DNA from: Archangium gephyra | Lineage (GTDB): Bacteria > Myxococcota > Myxococcia > Myxococcales > Myxococcaceae | DNA length: 26,907 nucleotides | Assembly: GCA_003243425.1 (NCBI GenBank) | Contig: QFQP01000052.1 | Location: 1 to 26,907 of the forward strand | Direction of reading: 5' to 3' | In this document: positions 17,113 through 23,957 of the stretch, one piece after another | Layout: each line of letters opens with the position of its first letter | How positions within the stretch are numbered: position 1 is the stretch's first letter | The notes under the pieces: generated by a model | Databases searched by the model: none | The model's input: the letters and a program-made list of their open reading frames with translations, nothing else | Told to the model about the DNA's origin: nothing | Position numbers and translations under genes: made by a program

Positions 17113-17178
17113 GGGCGGCGGTGTAGCCGGTCGTCTGACGCGCGTCGCCGGACGGTCGGTCAGCAGCACCTTCGACGG

Positions 17179-17790
17179 GTGAGCGCAGCAACTTCGTGCT
17201 TGCAGCGTGAAGAGCTGCCGGAGCCCGAAGCGTTCGTCGACGACCTGCCCGAGCTCGACGTGCCGCTCGCGGCGTTCGTGACCTTGCCGACCACACAGCG
17301 AAGCGCGGTCATCCTGAAGGACGTGCTCGGGCTCTCCCTCGAGGAGACCGCCGCGCCGATGAACAGCTCGGTGCCGGCGGTGAAGAGCGCGCTCACGCGG
17401 GGCCGCGCCAACCTCGAGCGCGTCGGGCGAGCCGACCACGGTCCCCTCGACCCGCGGGTACGGCGCTACGCCGAGCTGTTCAACGCCCGCGACTGGGACG
17501 CGCTGCGTGCGCTGCTCAGTGAAGAGGCGAGGCTCGAGCTGGTGTCGCGTTCGCGCCGCGAAGGGCGCGCGGTGCGGGAGTACTTCGGCCGCTACGCGGA
17601 GGTCGCCCCCGCGGAGGCGCTGCGTGCAGAGGCCGGCTTCGTCGATGGCGCGCCCGTCGTCGCGATGTGGCGCGGCGAGGTGCTCGCGTACTTCGTGCGG
17701 CTCGGGTGGCTCGACGGCGAAATCGTCGACGTTCGCGACTCCTACTTCGTGCCCTACATCGCGCTCGAGGCGCACTTCTCAGGCGCGTAG
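17179..17790 (+). pseudogene. 5'-truncated ECF sigma factor: region 4 plus SnoaL-like domain
   Basis: The recognisable sequence begins near GTG 17179 with LPEPEAFVDDLPELDVP, the linker that precedes region 4 in SnoaL-tailed ECF sigma factors. Region 4 is intact (LPTTQRSAVILKDVLG to VKSALTRGRANL), the helix-turn-helix that reads the -35 box. A SnoaL-like C-terminal domain follows (YAELFNARDWDALRALL to the end). Region 2, which binds core polymerase and melts the -10 box, is missing: upstream there are only 66 bp before the divergent dipeptidase gene, and no frame encodes it. GTG 17179 has no ribosome-binding site. The frame is otherwise uninterrupted, so the loss is recent, or the product survives as a partial regulator. 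Its 3' end overlaps the convergent TPR gene by 12 bp. Confidence 0.7.
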
Positions 17791-18417
17791 CCAGCGCCAG
17801 CACGTGCGGAAGCCGGGGAACAACGCGAACTGCGTGCGGCGAATGCGCTTGAGCGACGGGCCGGCCGAGAACGTGAGCGCGTTGTCGAGCAATGACCTCG
17901 CTTCGTCTTTGTGCCCGTCCTTCACCAGCAGCCGCGCGAGCTTGAGGGTGGCGTCGAGGTGCCGCGGGTCGAAGAGCAGCACGTCGCGCAACAACGACAC
18001 CGCGCGCGCACGGCCCTCTTTTCCCTCCTGGAGATCCGCCGCGCTGATCAGCACCTTCACGCCGTCGGCCTTGCGGCCCTTGCTGGCGTGGAACTGCGCG
18101 ACCTTCTGCCAGGCGCCGAGGTCGGTGATCAGCGTCTGCGCGATCTGCAGCCACAACGAGAGCGCCTTCTCTGCGAAGCCGCGGGTGTCGAGGTCGTTGG
18201 CCGCGATGCGGAAACTCTCGATGGCGCGCTTCTGCTGACCGGTCTGCACCAGCAGCGGCCCCAGCTTCGCGTGCGCCGCCGCGTCACGGGGGTCGGCTTT
18301 GATCAACTTCTCCAGCTCCGAGATGGCCTTCTTCGGCTTCTTGCGGCTCCGGAATTCTTCAGCGAGGCGCAGCGTCGCATCACGATCGAGCGGGACAGCT
18401 TTTCCGAAGCCGAGCAT
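17779..18417 (-). CDS. Soluble TPR-repeat protein
   Basis: 212 residues from ATG 18417. There is no signal peptide or membrane segment. Tetratricopeptide units are visible: residues ~18-50 (RLAEEFRSRKKPKKAISEL, then ADPRDAAAHAKLG), ~53-85 (LLVQTGQQKRAIESFRIAA) and ~140-185 (AVSLLRDVLLFDPRHLDATLKLARLL, then DEARSLLDNAL). The motif PRDAAAHAKLG is typical of myxobacterial TPR proteins. It is probably a scaffold for protein-protein contacts, partner unknown. The basic C-terminal tail (RIRRTQFALFPGF onward, Arg- and Trp-rich) is odd and may be membrane-associated. It is transcribed divergently from the peptidase gene, sharing a 250-bp promoter region. Confidence 0.75.
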   Translation of the reverse strand: MLGFGKAVPLDRDATLRLAEEFRSRKKPKKAISELEKLIKADPRDAAAHAKLGPLLVQTGQQKRAIESFRIAANDLDTRGFAEKALSLWLQIAQTLITDLGAWQKVAQFHASKGRKADGVKVLISAADLQEGKEGRARAVSLLRDVLLFDPRHLDATLKLARLLVKDGHKDEARSLLDNALTFSAGPSLKRIRRTQFALFPGFRTCWRWLRA

Positions 18418-18573
18418 GGGACCGCGAACTCTACGCAGCGTCACGGACTCGAATCGCTGTGGGCGCGAAGGCGACCTCACGATTGATTGGCGTTGAAACG
18501 ATTCCACCCAGACCGAGTTGCCGGCCGAGTGCACGAAGCGGTGCGGGCATCGGCGTCGATGTCTGACGTGCGA

Positions 18574-18587
18574 ACACAGCACTGTGT
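18574..18587. promoter_or_regulatory. Operator-like dyad ACACAG-CA-CTGTGT
   Basis: A perfect 6-bp inverted repeat with 2-nt spacer lies in the 250-bp divergent region, 81 bp before the peptidase start. Its size and symmetry suit a dimeric regulator. There is no T-run, so a terminator is unlikely. Confidence 0.35.
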
Positions 18588-18667
18588 CGCGAGCGTTTAC
18601 GTCTCGCCTTGCGACTGGAACCGCGGCGTTCCGACAACCGTCCGACGTCCACTCAACGGAGGCAGAC

Positions 18668-20092
18668 ATGGTCGCGAAGCTCGGGCAGCGGTCCAGGGTG
18701 TCGTTCGAAGTGAAGAAACAGGTAGCGGCTGATCAGCCGCGGCCAAAGCGCGCTGCGGAGCGATTCGGAAACGAGTTCAGCTCGGGTCGCGGCAGCGCGC
18801 TGCGCGCGAAGGCGTTGAACGTCACAGGTGCGACGGCGTTCGTCTCGACGCGTGCGCTCACCGAATCGGAAGGTGCCGGCAGCGCGTGGCCCACGGGGCC
18901 CCTTTCGCCGGGTGACGAGAACAGTCCGCAGGTCGGCGTCATGCAGGACCGTCTCATCGAGCGCGGTTACCTCGATGCGAACGACGTCGCCGGCTACCGC
19001 GGGCGCTACGGCTCGAACACCGAAGCTGCCGTGGAGCTCTTTCAGCGCGCGAACGGTCTTCCTCCCACGGGCGTCGCCGATGCGCGAACGTTGCAGCGCA
19101 TGGCGTCAACGTCGGCGACGTGGAGCGACGTGAAGGCCAGCCGCGATGCGCGCGTCATCGGCACGCCCATCGGCCAAGCGGGTCAAGCGCCGGTGCCTAC
19201 CATGCAGACCCTCGAGCCGCAGATGCACGTCGGCACCACCGACGCGTGGGTTCGCGATGCGCCTGATGCCGAGCTCATCAGGCAAGACACGCTGATCCCC
19301 GCAGGCACGACGGTCACCGTCACCATGCCGCAGCCTGAAGGTGGCGCAGAAGGGTGGCGTCACGTTTCCGCAGAGGTCGACGGAAAGACGATCACCGGTT
19401 GGGTGATGGACGGAGCCGGAGGCATCGATCGTCTGGTCGGCGTCGTCGATTCACGTCTCGAAGAACTCGGGTACCTCGCACCTGGCACCACGACCAACGA
19501 AGACGCCGTGCGCAACTACCAGCTCATGAATGGGCTCCCCGCGACCGGTCAGCTCGATGACGAGACGCTCGCCAGCATGTGGTCGAGCGACGCGATGACG
19601 TCGACGCATCTTCGTCAGGTGGTGAACGCGCAGTGGAACCACAATTCTCCCAACGCCACGAGCAACGACTGCGGGCCGACGGCGACCGCGATGGCACTGG
19701 CGGCCGTGGGACTGAAGCCCATCGACAACGACGACCCCGCTGCCGCCATCGCGGCGATGCGCGAGGTGATGGGCGGCAGCAGCAGCGACAAGACCGGCAC
19801 CGGTGACATCGAAGCCGGCATCGCTGCAGGTGGCGGTTCTTCGTATCGAGTCGACACCAGCGACGAGGTGATGCTCGCGGTCACCGACGGAGATCCCGTG
19901 GTGCTCTACGGCTGGAACGCCGAGTACCAGACGTACCACTGGGTCACCGTGCAGGGCTTCGACCCCTCGACGCAGACCTGGTTGGTGAGTGACCCGCTCA
20001 GCACCACCGGCGTCGCGCAGTGGTCTCAGGCCGAGTTCGACACGTACTTCAGCGACCGCACGCCGAGCGTGGCCGTCGAGAACCCGCGCTGA
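18668..20092 (+). CDS. Leaderless peptidoglycan-binding C39-type cysteine peptidase
   Basis: 474 residues from ATG 18668, with CGGAGG 6 nt upstream. The basic N-terminus (MVAKLGQRSRVSFEVKKQ) is not a signal peptide; a ~60-residue low-complexity lead follows. Domains in order are a PG_binding_1 domain (~85-150, VGVMQDRLIERGYL and FQRANGLPPTGVADARTL), an SH3b-like segment (~180-255, WVRDAPDAELI to GWVMDG), a second PG_binding_1 (~258-312, NYQLMNGLPATGQLDDETL) and a papain-like C39_2 peptidase with C335 (NDCGPTA), H424 (YHWVTV) and D442 (VSDPL). It should bind cell wall and cut peptides or peptidoglycan stems. Without a Sec signal it may leave by a specialised system or lysis. Its stop abuts the convergent transporter stop with no gap. 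Confidence 0.8.
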   Translation: MVAKLGQRSRVSFEVKKQVAADQPRPKRAAERFGNEFSSGRGSALRAKALNVTGATAFVSTRALTESEGAGSAWPTGPLSPGDENSPQVGVMQDRLIERGYLDANDVAGYRGRYGSNTEAAVELFQRANGLPPTGVADARTLQRMASTSATWSDVKASRDARVIGTPIGQAGQAPVPTMQTLEPQMHVGTTDAWVRDAPDAELIRQDTLIPAGTTVTVTMPQPEGGAEGWRHVSAEVDGKTITGWVMDGAGGIDRLVGVVDSRLEELGYLAPGTTTNEDAVRNYQLMNGLPATGQLDDETLASMWSSDAMTSTHLRQVVNAQWNHNSPNATSNDCGPTATAMALAAVGLKPIDNDDPAAAIAAMREVMGGSSSDKTGTGDIEAGIAAGGGSSYRVDTSDEVMLAVTDGDPVVLYGWNAEYQTYHWVTVQGFDPSTQTWLVSDPLSTTGVAQWSQAEFDTYFSDRTPSVAVENPR

Positions 20093-22099
20093 TCACTCCA
20101 GCGTGGGCGCGTGCGCTTCGGCGCCTCGGCGCAACTTCAGCTGCGGCAGCGCGAGCGTGACGAGCAACGCCAGCGCCGCGAGGATCGCCGCCAGCCGGTA
20201 GACCATCGTGGTGGCGACGGTGAAGCCTTCACGAAGCCCGCGGTTCACGGCGTCGATGGTGGCGAAGAGGCGCGGCTTCTGCGCTTCGATGTTCCTGGTC
20301 ACCGCGTCCATCGCCTGCGCGTAGGCGGCATCGGCCGCGCGCTCCGCCGAGGCCTCGAGCGCTGCGTCCAGCTTCGCGATCGCCGCCTCGCCGTCGGGTC
20401 GTTGCTCGGGCAATTCAGGAGCCGTGGCGCGCAGCTCGGCCCACGCGCCGTCGTTTTCGGCGCTGCGCCTCAACTTCGCGCGCACCACCGTGAAGCGCGC
20501 GCGCACCTGTTGTTTCAGGCCGCCTTCCACCAACGCGGCCTTCAGCTCCGGTGGCGTCATCGGGCTGTTCTCGACGAGGTTGAGCGCCAGCGCGTCACCG
20601 TCGAGCGCACGTTGCGCCAGCGCGCGCGCACCTTCGAGTTGCTCGAGCACCTTCTGCTTCACCACCTCCGGCTCGAAGCGCGTGACGGGCGCGCCTTCCT
20701 CCGTCGCCGCGGCCCCGCGAGCCGTGACGCGCTCCACCAGCTCCGGCGGGAGCCCTTCGGTGGCCGTCTTCAAGTGGCTCGACAGCTCCTGCGACAGCGT
20801 CACCGCGAACAGGCTGCCGACGATGGCGATGCCTACCGTCGACCCCATCTGCCGCAGGAACGTCACCATCGCCGTGGTCACGCCGAGCTGCCGCACCTCG
20901 ACCGCGTTCTGAATCGCGATGGTGTAGCTCGGTATCGAGGGGCCCAGCCCCAGGCCCAGCAGCACCATCTTCACGGTGACCTCGGCCTGCGTGCTGTCGG
21001 CGGTGAGCGTGAACGCCATCACCAGGAACCCGGCGATCTGCAGCACCAGCCCGCCGACCATCAGGCCCTTGTATTTCCCCGAGCGCGAGACGAGCTGGCC
21101 CGACAACACGTTGCCGGCGACCACGCCCAGCACCAGCGGAGAAATGGTGAGCCCGCTCTGCGTGGCGGTCACGCCGACCACGTTCACCATGAACAGCGGC
21201 AGGAACACCATCGGCGTCAGGAACGCGCCGCCGAGCAGGAACGATGCGGCGCTGCCGAGCGCCACCGTGCGGTTGCGGAACAGGCGCAGGTCGACCAGCG
21301 GCTCCGTGGCGCGCAGCTCCCACCAGATGAAGGTCGCCAGCCCGAACGCCGAAGCGCCGAACAACGAGAGCTCGCGCCAGTCGGTCCACGCCCAGCCGAG
21401 CTCGCCTTCGCGCACCTCCGGCCGGCCGAGCGTGAGCGCGATGAGCAGCGGCACGACCGCCAGGCCCAACAGCAGCGCTCCGAGCACGTCGATGCGCGGG
21501 GGCTGCGCGAGCTGCGGTTTGAGCGGCGGCATGCGCGCCACGATGAACGCGAGCGCGATGGCGCCCAGCGGCAGGTTGATGAAGAAAACCCAGTGCCAGC
21601 CGAAGTGGTCGGTGATGAACCCGCCGAGCAGCGGCCCCACCAGCGAGCTGACGCCGAACACCGCGCCGAACAGGCCCGAGTACTTGCCGCGCTCCGAGGG
21701 CGGGAAGAGGTCGGCCACCACCGCGAAGGCCGACGTGAACAACGACGCCGAGCCCACGCCCTGCAACGCGCGGAAGCCGATGAGCTGCGCGGGGGTCTGC
21801 GCCACGCCGCACAACACCGAGGCGCCGACGAAGACCACCACGCCCCAGATGACGACCTTCTTGCGGCCGACGATGTCGGAGAGCTTCCCGTACACCGGCA
21901 CCAGCACCGTGGAGCTCACGAGGTAGGCCGTGGTGATCCACGAATACAGCGACGCGTCGAGCGCGAGCGTGCGCTGAATGTCGGGGCCCGCCGTCGCGAC
22001 CACCGTCTGGTCGAGCGCCGCCAGGAACATCGCCAGCAGCATGCCGGCCAGCGTCTGAATCTTCTCTGCGCGGGTCAGCTCAGGCGTGGGCGAGCTCAA
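20093..22099 (-). CDS. DHA2-family (EmrB/QacA-type) MFS drug-efflux transporter with long extra-cytoplasmic loop
   Basis: 668 residues from TTG 22099, preferred because GAAGG lies 4 nt upstream; the next in-frame ATG would cut into the first helix. Family signatures are LDQTVVATAGPDI (motif D1), GKLSDIVGRKK (motif A), the GVGSA helix and GWHWVFFINLPLG. Fourteen helices are predicted. The proton-driven antiporter would export hydrophobic compounds across the inner membrane. Usual length is ~500. The extra ~190 residues sit between helices 13 and 14 (residues ~436-630), a charged helical loop rich in Glu, Arg and Ala and probably periplasmic. The upstream small lipoprotein gene ends 18 bp before the start and may be cotranscribed. 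No MFP or TolC partner genes are seen. Confidence 0.9.
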   Translation of the reverse strand: MSSPTPELTRAEKIQTLAGMLLAMFLAALDQTVVATAGPDIQRTLALDASLYSWITTAYLVSSTVLVPVYGKLSDIVGRKKVVIWGVVVFVGASVLCGVAQTPAQLIGFRALQGVGSASLFTSAFAVVADLFPPSERGKYSGLFGAVFGVSSLVGPLLGGFITDHFGWHWVFFINLPLGAIALAFIVARMPPLKPQLAQPPRIDVLGALLLGLAVVPLLIALTLGRPEVREGELGWAWTDWRELSLFGASAFGLATFIWWELRATEPLVDLRLFRNRTVALGSAASFLLGGAFLTPMVFLPLFMVNVVGVTATQSGLTISPLVLGVVAGNVLSGQLVSRSGKYKGLMVGGLVLQIAGFLVMAFTLTADSTQAEVTVKMVLLGLGLGPSIPSYTIAIQNAVEVRQLGVTTAMVTFLRQMGSTVGIAIVGSLFAVTLSQELSSHLKTATEGLPPELVERVTARGAAATEEGAPVTRFEPEVVKQKVLEQLEGARALAQRALDGDALALNLVENSPMTPPELKAALVEGGLKQQVRARFTVVRAKLRRSAENDGAWAELRATAPELPEQRPDGEAAIAKLDAALEASAERAADAAYAQAMDAVTRNIEAQKPRLFATIDAVNRGLREGFTVATTMVYRLAAILAALALLVTLALPQLKLRRGAEAHAPTLE

Positions 22100-22117
22100 G
22101 GAGCCTTCGCTCTAATC

Positions 22118-22366
22118 TCACTCGCACTTCCGCGCCTGCTCGTTGCAGCGGTTGGTGCATTGGGCCACGTCGGCCATGGGCTGCGTAGTGGGCATCGCGG
22201 TGCCGCCCGGAGGCACGCGGCGATTGACGTCGGCGCTGGGGCAGGCGTTGAGACAGGCGTTGTAGAGCGCACGGCACGAGTCGCTCATGCCGCTGGTGTT
22301 CAGCGTGGCGCACGACGGGAGCAACGACACGGCGACGGTCAGCAGAGCGGTTCGCATGGCAGACAT
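22118..22366 (-). CDS. Small Cys-rich lipoprotein
   Basis: 82 residues from ATG 22366; ATG 22357, three codons in, and GTG 22402 are alternatives, and none has a clear ribosome-binding site. A hydrophobic leader (TALLTVAVSLLPSC) ends in a lipobox-like LPSC with Cys 18. The mature part of ~64 residues contains paired Cys in helix-like spacing: SCRALYNACLNAC and QCTNRCNEQARKC. The CxxxC / CxxxC pattern suggests a disulfide-stapled helical hairpin in the periplasm. There is no known family. It lies 18 bp upstream of the efflux transporter and may be cotranscribed with it. Confidence 0.65.
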   Translation of the reverse strand: MSAMRTALLTVAVSLLPSCATLNTSGMSDSCRALYNACLNACPSADVNRRVPPGGTAMPTTQPMADVAQCTNRCNEQARKCE

Positions 22367-22370
22367 GGAA

Positions 22371-22412
22371 CGGCCCCGCGCGCCTTCCATTTCGGGAAGC
22401 ACGTCGGGGCCG
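22371..22412. terminator. Two-part hairpin after the lysine-rich gene
   Basis: CGGCCCCG (22371-22378) pairs with CGGGGCCG (22405-22412), and inside it CTTCC (22384-22388) pairs with GGAAG (22395-22399) around ATTTCG. It lies 18 nt after the lysine-rich gene stop and just before the lipoprotein start, so it is a terminator or attenuator on the minus strand. Only a TT follows, no T-run. Confidence 0.6.
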
Positions 22413-22429
22413 CAACCAGGGAGGGTTGG

Positions 22430-22822
22430 TTACTTCTTCTTGTCGGCGACGACCGGCTTCTTGCCAGCGCGCGCCTTCGTGCCTTCGAACAGCGCCTTCA
22501 TGTCGACCGCGGCCTCACCCTTCTTGGTGATGATGGCGTTGACGGCCTTGAGGATCTTGCTGCGCGCCTTGCGGGCGACGGCGACGTCCTTCGAGGCGGC
22601 GATGACCTGCTTCTCGGAGATGCCGCGGCCGTGCTGCGCCGGCTTGCCGATCTCGAGCTCGGCGTACTTCTTGGTCGCGGTCTCCTTGTTGGTGCGCTTC
22701 TTCCAGCGCTTCCCCATCAGCGCGCGCGACGTGTCGTCGAACGCCTCGATGCGGCTGCTGGTGGTCGCGATCTGCTTCGCGGTGATGCCCTTGGAGGACA
22801 GGAAGGTCTGGAAAGTGCCCAT
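22430..22822 (-). CDS. Lysine-rich basic protein with internal duplication, function unknown
   Basis: 130 residues from ATG 22822; no clear ribosome-binding site. It is strongly basic (Lys/Arg rich), with a C-terminal tail KKPVVADKKK resembling nucleic-acid-binding tails. Two copies of one unit are visible: GITAKQIATTSSRIEAF at residue 12 and GISEKQVIAASKDVAVA at residue 67, each followed by a helix. The shared pattern is GI(S/T)xKQ(I/V)xxxS(S/K). They are joined by a Lys/Arg-rich linker (GKRWKKRTNK). No Cys, signal peptide or membrane segment is present. It may be a small nucleoid- or ribosome-associated protein, since it is divergent from rpsN across a 118-bp promoter region, but I do not recognise the family. 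A strong hairpin follows its stop. Confidence 0.7.
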   Translation of the reverse strand: MGTFQTFLSSKGITAKQIATTSSRIEAFDDTSRALMGKRWKKRTNKETATKKYAELEIGKPAQHGRGISEKQVIAASKDVAVARKARSKILKAVNAIITKKGEAAVDMKALFEGTKARAGKKPVVADKKK

Positions 22823-22881
22823 AGTTGGCAGGCCCTATGCCCCACTTTCTGATCTAAAAGCAACGATCCACCTCGATGATC

Positions 22882-22911
22882 TTGATCGCGGAGCCGGAGT
22901 GCGTGTATGGA
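22882..22911 (+). promoter_or_regulatory. Candidate sigma-70 promoter for rpsN operon
   Basis: TTGATC (22882-22887) and TATGGA (22906-22911) are spaced 18 bp and lie 29 bp before the rpsN start. The match is moderate (TTGA and TAT agree). Four GATC sites (22851, 22865, 22878, 22884) cluster around it, so methylation or a GATC-reading regulator is conceivable. Confidence 0.35.
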
Positions 22912-22940
22912 GCGCCTCCCTTTTTCCTGTAGGTCTCCAA

Positions 22941-23246
22941 ATGGCGAAGAAGTCCTCTGTCCTGAAGAACGAGCAGCGTAAGGCGCTGGTCAAGAAGTAC
23001 TCGGCCCGCCGCCAGGAGCTCAAGGCCATCATCAAGAACCCGGCGACCTCGCCGGACGACCGTGCGGCCGCGCAGCTCAAGCTGGCCAAGCAGCCCCGCG
23101 ATGCGAACCCCATCCGTGTGACGCTCCGTTGCGTCGTGACGGGTCGTCCCCGTGGCAACCTCCGCAAGTTCGGCCTCTCGCGCATGCAGTTCCGCGACAA
23201 GGCGTTGGCGGGTGAACTCACCGGCGTCGTCAAGGCGAGCTGGTAA
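22941..23246 (+). CDS. rpsN: 30S ribosomal protein S14, zinc-free type
   Basis: 101 residues from ATG 22941, with AGG 7 nt upstream. S14 sequence is clear: MAKKSSVLKNEQRKALVKKY at the start, LRCVVTGRPRGNLRKFGLSRMQFR, and the C-terminal ELTGVVKASW. This is the ~100-residue form without the CxxC...CxxC zinc ribbon (only one Cys), the C-minus type. It helps assemble the 30S head beside 16S rRNA. It stands alone with rpmB instead of in an spc operon, a layout often seen for extra zinc-independent copies used under zinc shortage. No Zur box was identified here. Confidence 0.95.
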   Translation: MAKKSSVLKNEQRKALVKKYSARRQELKAIIKNPATSPDDRAAAQLKLAKQPRDANPIRVTLRCVVTGRPRGNLRKFGLSRMQFRDKALAGELTGVVKASW

Positions 23247-23270
23247 CTTAGAAAGTCGAAGGAGAACACC

Positions 23271-23504
23271 ATGTCACGCGTGTGTCAGGTCACGGGCAAG
23301 CGCCCTCTGGTTGGCAACAAGGTCAGCCACGCCAACAACAAGTCGAAGACCCGTTCGCTCCCCAACCTCCAGAAGCACCGCTTCTACCTGGTGAACGAGA
23401 AGAAGTGGGTCACGCTGCGTCTGTCGACGCACGGCCTCCGCATCATCAACAAGCGCGGCATCGACGCCGTGTACGCCGAGCTGAAGGCGGCCGGCGAGGT
23501 CTGA
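23271..23504 (+). CDS. rpmB: 50S ribosomal protein L28
   Basis: 77 residues from ATG 23271, with AAGGAG 7 nt upstream. It matches L28 throughout: MSRVCQVTGKRPLVGNKVSH, LPNLQKHRFYLVNEKKWVTLRLS, and GIDAVYAELKAAG. It is of the E. coli type with a single Cys, so zinc-free. It lies 24 bp after rpsN and is certainly cotranscribed. The gene binds 23S rRNA near the P/E-site region. A hairpin at 23530-23564 follows before the next gene. Confidence 0.95.
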   Translation: MSRVCQVTGKRPLVGNKVSHANNKSKTRSLPNLQKHRFYLVNEKKWVTLRLSTHGLRIINKRGIDAVYAELKAAGEV

Positions 23505-23529
23505 AAATCGCTTCGATCGTTGCCCGCGG

Positions 23530-23564
23530 GCCGCGTCACCCACACCTTGTGTCGGGGGCGCGGC
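23530..23564 (+). terminator. Hairpin after rpmB
   Basis: GCCGCG (23530-23535) pairs with CGCGGC (23559-23564), with an inner CACAC-CTT-GTGT stem. It lies 25 nt after rpmB, and is followed within ~10 nt by GTGTTT. It could end or attenuate the ribosomal mRNA before the DUF1636 gene. Confidence 0.45.
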
Positions 23565-23586
23565 TCGTGGTGTTTAGAGCGTCGTC

Positions 23587-23922
23587 GTGAGCAAGGTCGT
23601 CATCAGCATCTGTCGGCGCTGTGAAGACGAAGACGAGCGCGACTCGGGCAATGGGCAGTTGCTGTACGAGAGCGTGAAGAAGCTCCGCAAGGACCTGGGG
23701 TTGAAGGAGCTGTTCGACCTCGACGACGTCAAGTGCCTGTCGTTGTGCCGCTCGCCGTGCAACGTGATGTTCGAGGGGAAGAAGCGCTCGACGTACACGC
23801 GCACGCAGGTGCACGCGGTGAAGGAAGTCGAAGCCGTGGTTCGGGCCGCGCGCGCGTACGCGGAGCTGGAGCCGGGCGAGGAGCTCCCCGAACGTCTGCT
23901 GCCCGGCCTGTCTGCGGACTGA
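23587..23922 (+). CDS. DUF1636 family metal-binding Cys protein
   Basis: 111 residues from GTG 23587; the upstream ribosome-binding site is weak. The N-terminus ISICRRC (C9, C12) and KCLSLCRSPC (C50, C54, C58) form the Cys set of the DUF1636 / thioredoxin-like [2Fe-2S]-ferredoxin-type fold, suggesting an iron-sulfur cluster or zinc site. The C-terminal half is helical and charged. It is cytoplasmic. The family is often called a predicted metal-binding protein; its function is unknown. It sits 82 bp after rpmB and 35 bp before the MATE transporter gene on the same strand, so it may share the transcript with either. Confidence 0.8.
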   Translation: MSKVVISICRRCEDEDERDSGNGQLLYESVKKLRKDLGLKELFDLDDVKCLSLCRSPCNVMFEGKKRSTYTRTQVHAVKEVEAVVRAARAYAELEPGEELPERLLPGLSAD

Positions 23923-23957
23923 ACGGGGCGAGAACACTCCCAGAAGAGCAGTCAGAC

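Noticed and set aside
16732..17178. Upstream part of the sigma frame, as if the sigma gene began inside the VanX region
   Set aside because: The translated sequence has no sigma region 2 features and is antisense to the intact dipeptidase; only 17179 onward is sigma-like.
20111..22852. A 913-residue open frame on the plus strand opposite the efflux transporter
   Set aside because: It is Arg/His-rich with no recognisable domain, lies antisense to a transporter whose motifs are clear, and is explained by GC-rich codon shadows.
23733..23957. Longer N-terminus for the MATE protein starting inside the DUF1636 gene
   Set aside because: The extra residues are Arg/Gly/Ala-rich shadow of the DUF1636 reading frame, and MATE helix 1 starts just after the chosen start.
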